A model generated the notes under the pieces. The model ran no database searches and was not told the DNA's origin. It was given only the letters and a program-made list of their open reading frames with translations. The position numbers and the translations under genes were made by a program. Source: Medicago truncatula (taxonomy: Eukaryota; Streptophyta; Magnoliopsida; Fabales; Fabaceae). Taken from it: DNA of 64,000 nt. Below are positions 55,761 to 64,000 of this stretch, in pieces (the first letter of the stretch is position 1; each line of letters starts with the position of its first letter). The stretch is taken from NCBI RefSeq assembly GCF_003473485.1, contig NC_053045.1, forward strand, positions 56,090,494 through 56,154,493, given 5' to 3'.

Positions 55761-58445
55761 TTTTTTTTTTTTTTTTTTTAAGGAAAGAAGCTTATATAAT
55801 TTCATTACTTAAAATGTGTTCAATACAATCTGGTATTTCTACCAAAATCTAAAAACTAGTTGAAGACGTGGTCGCCTTAGCTAATCTATGGGCTGCTTCA
55901 TTTGCTTGTCTCCTCGTAAACTCAACACTAGAGTTGACATAATATTGTTCAAAGATAGTTTTACAATTATGAATAATCATCCCAAAATTTGTAACATCCT
56001 GATGTGTAGATGAAAAACTACCCACCATTTTTTTTTAGCATCAAGCTCAAAATCGATAGGTCCCAAGTGTAAGTGATGATCCCATTCTAAAGCTGACGAT
56101 AGTCCAAGAACTTCGCCAACATGTACCTCACAGACTGAAGTAAACCATTCAGTTTTTGCCAAAACAAAAGTGCATGTATCATCCCTTATACAAACTCCTA
56201 TTCTCACTCTATTAGAAAGCTGGGAGAAAGAAGCATCAATATTGCACTTAAATCTTCCTTCAGCTGGTTTGATCCATTTCACATTTCCTTCTTGTCGCCG
56301 ATGTCCACAAGATGTATTACAAATCCTACGTGCATCTTGTCAATCATGGACCATAACTTATGCTCTCTCGACAACATAAATTGGAGCATCAATTACCTCA
56401 TTCCACACTTCGTTGTTTCTTTGTTTCCATATACTCCACAACACACAACAAAATAAAGATGCATCGTCCTTAGATAAATCATGTAATGCTTTGAAGATAA
56501 TATTCTTGTTATCCATATCTTGTTGTAGCAAAATAGAAATAGAAGAAAAGAAAGGAAGCATGCTCCAAACATTTAAGCTACTTGGACATTGAAAAAAATA
56601 AATGAAGTGCATCCTCATTGCTCATCGTGCACAGTGTACAATTCATAGGGCATGTAACTCCTTTATCTTTTAGACGTACACGAGTTGGTAAGCAATTTCT
56701 ACAAATTGGCCACATAAATTTTTTTACCTTTGGAGGAATCTTGAGCTTCCAAATTAGATTCCAAGAGCCTTGTACCTTGAAATGGAATGTATTAAGTAAT
56801 TCTTGTACACAAAAACGGTATGCATTACGAACAGAGTACTCGTCATGATTTTCTTTTTCCAGATGAGTCGATCTTCCGTCACTGATGGGTAGAGCGGTGT
56901 CTTCACTATATGTTCAGCCACATGGTGATCGAAAATTGACTGCAAGAAAAGTAGATTCCATTCTTTGCGGTTATGTAGCATGGAATCTGAGACTCTTAGA
57001 TCAGCTAGAGGAAAATCTCCATCAGCATGTGGGATAAGTGAAATATCATTTGCAATCCAGTTGTTATACCAAACTGAGATATCATCACCATCGCCTATCC
57101 TCCATCTGCTTCCAGCTTTGAGAATAAATTTAGAGTTACATATGCTTCGCCATACAAAGCTATGCTTATGTCCTAAAGTCGACTCAAAGAAATTGTACCT
57201 GGGATAATATTTTGCCTTATAAAGTCTAGCTACCAAATAATCATGATTTGTCATAAGTCTCCAGTCCTGTTTTCCTAACATAGCTAGATTAAAGGTTGGT
57301 AGATTTTTGAAACTCATACCTCCATCATTCTTGTGCATAGACAATTTATCCCAAGAAAGCCAGTTAAACCTCTACTTTGACCTCCCGAATGGCCCCACCA
57401 AAAGGAATTCATAATTCTTTCAATTTCATCACAAAGAGAGACAGGATGAGTGAACAAACTCATAAAGTAGGTAGGGATAGATTGAAGCACAAATTTGATG
57501 AGAACTTCACGACCGGCTTTTGAAAGACTTTTACTACTCCATAAATTTATCTTCTTCCAAATTCTATCTTTAATAAAGCTGAAAGTGGATTTTTTGCTCC
57601 TGCCTATCATAGAAGGGAGCCCCAAATATTTGCCAGTACCTATAACAACCTGTACGCCCAAAATGCTTGCAATATTATTATGAACTGTAGTTAGAACATT
57701 TCTACTACAAAAAATCTCTGATTTTTGGAGGTTCACTGCCTGACCATAAGCTCTCTCATAGGTAGATAAAATGGCTCGCATTTTACTTGCTTGATCCACA
57801 TTGGTTCTAAAAAAGAGGAAACAATCATCAGCAAATAATAGGTGAGATATAATTGGAGCATTATTACAAATTTTGACACCATTGATTTCACCCCTCGCTT
57901 CATCTTTTCGAACAAGAGCAGAAAGACCTTCAACACAAATAATAAACAAATATGGGGATAATGGGTCTCCTTGTCTCAAACCTCTTCCTGGGATGATTTG
58001 ACTTATGACATCACCATTAACAAGCACAAAGTAATTCACTGTTTCAACACACATCATAATCCATTTAACCCATTGATCAGAAAATCTCATCTTTGTCATA
58101 ACCCCTCGAAGGTAACTCCAATCAATCATGTCATAAGTTTTGCTAATATCAAGTTTTAAAGCAAAATCCCCTTTCTTACCTTTAACTTTTGATTTCATGT
58201 AGTGAATTATTTCAATAGCATCCATGGTATTATCTAAGATAGACCTCCCAGACACAAAGGCTATTGACTATCTGAGATGCATTTATCCAATACTAATTTC
58301 AACCAATTTGCTAAAACTTTGGCAACAATCTTATAAACCACATTACACAAAGTAATAGGCCTCCAATCCTTCATTGAGATTTGGGAATCTCCTTTTGGAA
58401 TAATAGCAATATTAGTCATATTCAGTTTAGAGGGAAAGGTACCTG
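55761..58445 (-). mobile_element. 5'-truncated L1-type LINE, inactive
   Basis: A minus-strand non-LTR retrotransposon. The poly(A) tail is the T run at 55761-55779. From 5' to 3' (descending) it shows IPKGDSQISMKDWRPITLCN (about 58330-58400), the reverse transcriptase block with RQGDPLSPYLF and LLFADDCFLF (57314-58255), and a zinc-binding domain (56358-57344; GDGDDISVWYNNWI, SIWKQRNNEVW). The RNase H region follows (55977-56282; GRFKCNIDASFSQ). Frame breaks occur near 58255, 57330, 56750 and 56300. Endonuclease and ORF1 are missing. It inserted into the 3' flank of the second TTM3 copy, whose duplicate continues on both sides. Confidence 0.88.
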
Positions 58446-59105
58446 TCGAAAACTAAAATATATGTGACTGTTGTTGCTGTATTTGAACAAGGATTAGTGA
58501 AAGAACTTGTTTTTCCCCTTCAATGAATTTTGCTTTACCTGTCCTAATTCGTCCCTATTCAATTACAAGCTAACCCCTGTAATCGTACCTGTAATTAAAC
58601 TACTAAAGCATATTTATTTTTTAAAAGAACTACTAAAGCATATTTGGTCAGTTGATAATTACCGATTAAAGGGGGACAAAAAATCCGTCAAAATAATACA
58701 AGTAGTAATAATTAAAGGGGAACAAATAAAAAACAAGTAAAAGTTAAAAAAAGTTAACTTCAATTTTTCCTTGTGTAGATTAACGAAAAGAGAAAGATGA
58801 AATAAAATAAAAATATTGATTGTCATCGTCTAGACTTTGAATCATTCAAAGTATACTCAAATGAAACAAAACATGAAAAATACATATTTTTTTTAAGAAA
58901 TCAAAATGATATATATTAACAGCGGCGATGAAAAATTCTCAGTACAAGATGTATCAGAGAATTCACCCCGAACAAGAATTGTTTAACAAAATGATTACAG
59001 TAAAAAGGTCAGTTGATACCCAAACAAAACAAATGGTCCGACCACCATCTTTGAGAACCGTACACAAAATTGGTGTTTGATAAAAAATACATAGTTTTTA
59101 TTTTA
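58446..59105. other. Continuation of the TTM3 flank and spacer
   Basis: Positions 58446-58600 match 51700-51900. Further on the sequence is AT-rich, with no gene or definable repeat. Confidence 0.55.
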
Positions 59106-59186
59106 GAGTAATGTTATTTGTACAACCAATGCAACACCTTTAATATTGTAAGAAACACACAAATCAAAATCACTAAAGAATTATTA

Positions 59187-60083
59187 AAAAGGGTTAATAG
59201 GCCTTTACCCCCTGTAATTTAGGTCATTTTGGTTTTGCCCCCTGTAATTTATTTTTTTTGGATTTCCTTGTAAAGTTTTTTTGTTTTGGAAAACCCCCTA
59301 GGCTAGCTGACTGTGCATTTTTGCTGATGAGGCATGTTGTGTCACCTTTTTTGGATGACGTGGCGCGCTGACTGTATAATTATATTTTTTTATGAGATAC
59401 ACGTGGCATTTATGATTTTAAAAAAATGAAATAAATTCTGGAATTTCTGAAAAAAATTAATAAACATGATTAAAAAATCTAGAAAATTTAATTTAAAAAA
59501 TCTGGAAAAATTAATGTAAAACGAAATTTTCAAAAAAATTATAAAAAAAAATCGAAAATATATTATTATAAAATTCTAGAAATTAATTTTGAAAATCAAA
59601 ATAATTATATAATTTCGATTTTTTTATAATTTTAGTTTAATTCAGATTTTTTTTATAATTTTTTTGAAAATTTCGGTATATATTAATTTTTTTCACTTTT
59701 TTAAGTTTTTCCAGATTTTTTTTTTATTAAATTTTCTAGATTTCCAGATTTTTAAAATTTTTCCAGATTTTTTTTATTAAATTTTTTCATTATTTTTCAT
59801 TTTACCAGATTTTTTTAATAATTTTTTCAGAATTTATATCATTTTTAAAAAAAAAATTATGATTTTATTTTATTTTTTAAAAAAATCATAAATGCCACGT
59901 GTACCCCATAAAAAATAAAAATAATTATACCGTCAGCGTGCCACGTCATCCAAAAAAGGATGCCACATCAGCAAAAATGCACAGTCAGCTGGCTTAGGGG
60001 GATTTTCCAAAACAAAAAAAAATTTACAAGGACCGAATCCAAATTTTTTTTTACAGGGGGGTAAAGACATATTAATCCTTTTA
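59187..60083. mobile_element. About 900-bp foldback element with about 230-bp inverted ends
   Basis: The left arm (GGGTTAATAGGCCTTTACCC, the CCCCCTGTAATTTA words, GGAAAACCCCCTA, CAGCTGACTGTGCATTTTTG-like block, GGATGACGTGGC, CACGTGGCATTTATGATTTT) is repeated inverted on the right in the same order. The middle (59440-59860) is AT-rich and itself composed of inverted AATTTTCCAGATTTTTT-type words. No ORF is present. Confidence 0.8.
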
Positions 60084-60088
60084 AAAAA

Positions 60089-60385
60089 TACTCCCTCCAT
60101 CCCTAATTATAAGACCCTTTTGAGAATTTTTTTTGTCCCTTTTTATAAGACCCCTTTGCTATTTCCAACTACATTAATTATTTCTTTACATGCATGCCCC
60201 TATTTATTATACATAATTTTCTTCAATCAGCAATAAATATCATGTTAAAAACATAAACCAATTCTCTCTTAAAGGATAAAATTGTAAAAACAATAGTAAT
60301 TACAAACATATTTAATACAAATATCCACTATTTTAATTCCCGTTATTTTTTCAAAAGGGTCCTATAATTAAGGACGGAGAGAGTA
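60089..60385. mobile_element. Stowaway-type MITE with TA target duplication
   Basis: The termini CTCCCTCCATCCCTAATTAT and the inverted right end (CTCTCTCCGTCCTTAATTAT) are those of Tc1/mariner-derived Stowaway MITEs. TA flanks both sides (60089-60090 and 60384-60385). Confidence 0.85.
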
Positions 60386-60422
60386 GTAAAAAAGTTGTTG
60401 GTCGTACAAAAATAATGTTCTT

Positions 60423-61260
60423 AAATCATTCCTCTTTATTTTATTCATGTGATGGAGGATTAAAGCTGCTTCAAAAACTTGTCCTCTCAAACAAATCTAA
60501 TTCATTCAAAATTTTAAACCAACATGCCTGAGTTTGTATCGAAGTTAACCAAGTGACTAGACGTAGTTAATAAATAACATTAAATGACTAATTATTCGAA
60601 AGAATTCAAATTTAATTTTTGAATGATATAATTTTTTGTTAAACTTTACTTATATCTCGATCAAATTTTAGATTATCAAAACTCCTTCTCCTACAAGTTG
60701 GGGTTAACAATAATGAATAAGTTCTTAGAAGTTAAAAATCCTTATTACACTAGTTTTCTATCTAAAAAGTAATCATTTATTAAAAAATTCTCATGGTCAA
60801 GAGTGATTTGATGAAATGACATGTTTGCTCACTTTAATAATCAATCATTTTCGGTTCAGGTATTGAAAATGTAATATCTTTAAAACTCTTGAAAAAAAAG
60901 TTTAATCACTCATACAGTGCTATGCTATTCAATAAATTGGTCTCCAGATACATGAAGAAAACAAACAAATTTTATCTAAACAAGTCGTAGACAGTCCTTC
61001 GGAGGACAAAAAGCTGAATGAAATGAAATTTAATTTGTATACAATATCGGCATTCTTGTCAAAAAAAAATATCGGCATTATTTTTATTAAAAAAAGTATT
61101 TTTTTCTCATGAAAATCAATTGAAGAAATACAAAAATGCCGGTATATTTGATTGATTTATGAAAATATGTAGAGCTAATGTGTTTGTTCGTTCTTAAATT
61201 TTGTAGGAATCAATCAATCAATTTTGTCCTTTAAAAAAAGTATTTATCTACTAAAAATCT
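60423..61260. other. Gene-free spacer
   Basis: AT-rich; no gene, and no clear element ends. Confidence 0.5.
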
Positions 61261-61263
61261 ACG

Positions 61264-61590
61264 TGTATAAATAAGTGGGTGTTTTTCTCTTTGCCTGGGT
61301 CTTATGGACTGAACGTAATAATAGGTGTTTCGATAATTCTATTACTCCTTTGCCCAGGTTACTCGACAAAGTAAAATATTTGTCTTTAGGTTGGTTAAAA
61401 GCTAGAAAAGTTACTTTTTTATTTGGCACTAATAGATGGTGGGCAAGCCTTTACAATTTCTGGGTATTGGCTAAGTTGGTTTTGTTGTTGTAGATACTCC
61501 TGAACTTTGCTGTTTCTTGACTAGTCTTTGTGGCACGCCTTGTGCTATTGAGACTCTTGTTGTTAATATAATTCCATTTTGATTGTTCAG
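61264..61590 (+). pseudogene. LINE 3' tail fragment
   Basis: The frame from 61275 reads VLWTERNNRCFDNS and LDKVKYLSLGWLKARKVTFL then WWASLYNFWV, the usual C-terminal end of a plant LINE ORF2. A 3' untranslated region and an A-rich end (61587-61598) follow. Only this 5'-truncated tail is present. Confidence 0.6.
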
Positions 61591-61636
61591 AAAAAAAATT
61601 GACCATGACACTTTATCTCATTTTAACAAAATAAAA

Positions 61637-61785
61637 TTGTTTTAATTTTTTTTTTTGTCAAAAAATCTAGCGGCTAGAATTCATATTTTTCAAAAAGATT
61701 AGGTGGGGTGTCCGAAATTCGAACTTCAACCCCTGCATATAATAATGCATGTACATATCAAGTGAATTATGCTCACAGGCCTATT
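61637..61785 (-). mobile_element. SINE-like fragment
   Basis: On the minus strand, GTGAGCATAATTCACTTGAT resembles an A-box region and GGGGTTGAAGTTCGAATTTC a decayed B box. It ends in an A tail (the T run at 61640-61653). It is not a tRNA. Confidence 0.45.
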
Positions 61786-62476
61786 ACCCTTAATGATTAT
61801 TAATGTGATTTTGAACAAACATATTTTTCCTTTTCAACACTTAAATTTAGTTTTTATTCATTTATAAAATTTCAGTTTATTTTTTTTCAAATAAACTAAT
61901 GATTAAAAATTCACATTTTAAAATAAATAAGTGTGTACATAAAATTTGAATCCGAATCTCTATATATCTTATGCAGTGTCCATGTCACTTGAGAAAATCT
62001 GCAATTTCTTTTTTGTACAAAAAAATCTTCATTTTATTTTTTTTGTGAACAAAATCTTAAATTTCTAATATGGAAAAAAGATTTATTAATGAATGATGTA
62101 GAACGCGTCCCACCATTACCGCCTAAGACATCAGACAAGTGGCCTTTGTGTATGAAATTATAAATGACTGAATTTTTTGAAAGGAAATGACATTAATGCT
62201 TATTTACCAAAAAAAAGACATTTATGATATATGTATCTTATAAATAATTCTATAATTCATTTCATTTCAATAATTTAATCTAGCTGTTGTCTCGGCGTCT
62301 TTGATTGATTCGTCGTCCTCAGAGGGTCAACAGGGACGGCCATAACCCAACCCAGACGGACCCTCTTTCGACGAAAAACCCTAAATTATCTATCATCCCA
62401 ATCCCTTCTTCTCCATTTCCTCAATTTCATTCCCTTAATTTCCCAATTCCGCGATCCCAATAATTCTCACTCAGCT
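61786..62476. promoter_or_regulatory. TIP1 upstream region and 5' leader
   Basis: AT-rich up to about 62280, then a C/T-rich leader-like stretch (62340-62476) leading to the ATG. I found no clear TATA box. Confidence 0.4.
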
Positions 62477-63996
62477 ATGTCTTCCGAGATCGAGGTCGTC
62501 GAGGAGGTTCAATCTCGCCGCGATCAACAATCGCCACCGTCATCATCATCATCATCTTCCGCCGTCGTCGACGAAGTCGCCAGCCGGAACGACGTGTACA
62601 CTGCCGCGGCTTATGGGGATTTGGAGAAGCTACATAGATTGGTGGAGATTGAAGGTTGTCTTGTTAACGAGCCTGATGGTTTGGGTTACTACGCTCTTCA
62701 GTGGGCTGCTCTTAATAACCGCACTGCTGCTGCTCAGTACATTATTGAGGTTTTTTTCCATCCATCCATCCATCCATTGTTCTAGACTCTAGCTGCTACT
62801 TACTCAATTAAACAAAACAAAATAAACGCTTATGACTTTAAAATTAATAAAAATTATTTTTTTATTAAAAGTAATTCTAAGAAGAGCTCAAATAAACTCA
62901 CCCTTGATAGGATTATAAATGACAACGTTAAAGAGAGAGAGTTGGGGAAGAGAGTGGATTAGATTGAGGATAGTTAAATCACTAGAGGCAGAGGAAGACT
63001 TAAGAAAACTATAAGAGAAACTATTAAGAAATATCTGGAAATTAATGATTTGTATAGAAATATCAATGGTAGAATATTAAGGGGGTGTCTTGACGCAACG
63101 GTAAAGTTGTTATCACGCGATTGGAAGATCACATGTACAAGTCCGTGTAAGGCAGCTGTGTATAATACACCAAAATGGTGGGGACCCCTTTGTGGACCTT
63201 GCGTATGCGGGAGCTTTAGTGCACCTGATTGCCTTTTTTTTAATGGTGTTATTTGACCCATGTAGTCGACCCCGCTTAGTGGAACAAGGCTTGATTGTTG
63301 TTTTTGTTGTTGTAGTAATTGATGTTTAAAAAGGGATACTTACGCAAATGGAAATTTGAATATGTTATTTTATTATGTTGCAGTTGAATGTTCTTGTCTG
63401 TCTGTGTGTTTGTGTTTGATTTTCAAAATTTTGAATGATAGTAAGTATGGAATTAATGTTTGTTATCTCTATGTAATGCATAGAGTTGGTTGGTGTTTAT
63501 GTATTAACTTGTTTTGAATTGCTATTGTTTGGCAGCATGGTGGAGATGTAAATGCAACAGATCATTCTGGCCAGACAGCATTGCATTGGAGTGCGGTTCG
63601 GGGTGCTATTCAGGTTGCAGAGCTATTACTCCAAGAGGGTGCTCGAGTGAACGCTGCTGACATGAATGGGTATCAGGTTAGATTGATGTGATTATTTTTT
63701 CCTTTATATTTATTCAGGAGATCAGTGAGGGTGTGGAATTTCAATTATGTTATGTGTCACTAACATTAGATACTCCATATCTTGTTACTTATGCCAAACT
63801 TTAGTCTCAGATTGTCATCATCTCACGTCAAGTAGGATGGGGTGCTAAATGTCAATTTAACTAATTTATAAATATGGGTGCAGATAACACATGTTGCTGC
63901 TCAATATGGTCAGACGGCTTTCCTTTACTATGTTATTTCAAAATGGAATGCTGACCCTGATGCTCCTGATAAAGATGGAAGATGCCCCTTGCATTG
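62477..63996 (+). CDS. TIP1: TIP1-type ankyrin-DHHC S-acyltransferase, 5' part
   Basis: This is the N-terminal part of a protein S-acyltransferase of the TIP1 (PAT24) type. Members have ankyrin repeats followed by membrane segments and a DHHC cysteine-rich catalytic domain, and palmitoylate proteins at Golgi and plasma-membrane sites. TIP1 controls root-hair and cell growth. Exons 62477-62749, 63536-63676 and 63884-63996 join in phase, and a GTAA donor begins at 63997. Residues 1-38 are acidic/Ser-rich ([12 protein letters not shown]). Ankyrin repeats follow, with [73 protein letters not shown] and [10 protein letters not shown]. The DHHC domain lies beyond the window. The first intron holds a SINE and an RTE tail. 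Confidence 0.93.
63079..63240 (+). mobile_element. tRNA-derived SINE (Au/TS-like) in TIP1 intron 1
   Basis: The order GGGGGTGTCTTGACGCAACG, GTAAAGTTGTTATCACGCGA, AGGTCACAxGTxCAAGxCCGTG-like block, GTGTATAATACACC, GTGGGGACCCCTTTGTGGAC and GCGGGAGCTTTAGTGCACC ending in a T run matches the widespread plant Au/TS SINE architecture from memory. Its B box is decayed. The overlapping ORFs on both strands are by-products. Confidence 0.7.
63257..63313 (+). repeat. RTE-type 3' terminus with (TTG)n tail
   Basis: CCCATGTAGTCGACCCCGCT followed by AAGGCTTGATTGTTG and a TTG-rich tail; the same family as 6180-6240. It directly follows the SINE. Confidence 0.55.
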
Positions 63997-64000
63997 GTAA

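Larger units (their letters stand above)
59106..60422. repeat. Nested MITE: outer element interrupted by two others
   Basis: The left end (AGAGTAATGTTATTTGTACA, 59106) and right end (inverted, GAACATTATTTTTGTACGAC, to about 60422) belong to the same family as the 184-bp MITE at 28377. Inside it lie a foldback element and a Stowaway MITE, giving three layers. Confidence 0.55.

Noticed and set aside
56618..58159. Plus-strand ORFs within 56.6-58.2 kb
   Set aside because: They are antisense to the LINE reverse-transcriptase and RNase H frames.
62974..63261. ORFs on both strands in TIP1 intron 1
   Set aside because: They coincide with a SINE. The TIP1 exons on either side join perfectly without them.
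1..64000. CRISPR arrays, bacterial operons, organellar insertions or rRNA genes
   Set aside because: No regularly spaced identical repeats, and no rRNA or organelle gene sequence, were recognised. The gene structure is clearly nuclear plant.

Overview
The window is nuclear DNA of a flowering plant. Genes have short exons, AT-rich GT-AG introns and many transposable-element (TE) remains. A legume close to Medicago, Trifolium or Vicia is my inference, from the gene types (a defensin-like secreted peptide, plant mobile domain genes) and the TE flavour. No ribosome-binding sites, operons or CRISPR arrays are expected, and none are seen.

Layout. Positions 1-7733 (+) hold the 3' two-thirds of a PHT4-type plastid anion transporter gene. 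Positions 7.4-12.6 kb and 17.6-22.5 kb are a direct segmental duplication carrying the tail of that transporter and a GH79 heparanase-like gene (-). The distal GH79 copy (18870-21604) is intact, with nine exons and 529 residues. The proximal copy (8514-12116) is a multiply broken pseudogene with a solo LTR and a 1.3-kb inverted-repeat element in its introns. Between the copies lie a two-exon defensin-like gene (12947-13285, -) and a roughly 2.2-kb inverted-repeat element (13719-15899) full of palindromes and miRNA-precursor-like hairpins behind TATA boxes.

Positions 22.5-34.4 kb are gene-poor and AT-rich, with MITE, hAT-like and SINE remains. Positions 34428-35798 (-) encode a 166-residue protein with a very acidic tail. 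Positions 36.8-45 kb are a TE pile-up: a dead Ty1-copia pol fragment, an intronless PAM16-like fragment cut by a CACTA element, a MULE/FAR1-type transposase remnant, a foldback element in an LTR-like sequence, and a SINE. A plant-mobile-domain gene with one frameshift lies at 45713-48842 (-).

Positions 49442-50288 (+) hold a CDC26-TTM3 tandem-ORF (bicistronic) locus: the APC/C subunit CDC26 followed 40 nt later by the triphosphate tunnel metalloenzyme TTM3. A second TTM3 copy (54467-55075) arose by tandem duplication but has lost the CDC26 start and the intercistronic spacer. A LINE (55761-58445) later split the downstream flank of that copy. After nested MITEs (59.1-60.4 kb) and a LINE tail, the window ends inside TIP1 (62477 onward), an ankyrin-DHHC S-acyltransferase, with a SINE in its first intron.

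All exon boundaries were read by eye from splice consensus, phase and protein continuity. Closed reading frames across every junction support the PHT4, GH79, defensin-like, acidic-protein and TIP1 models.
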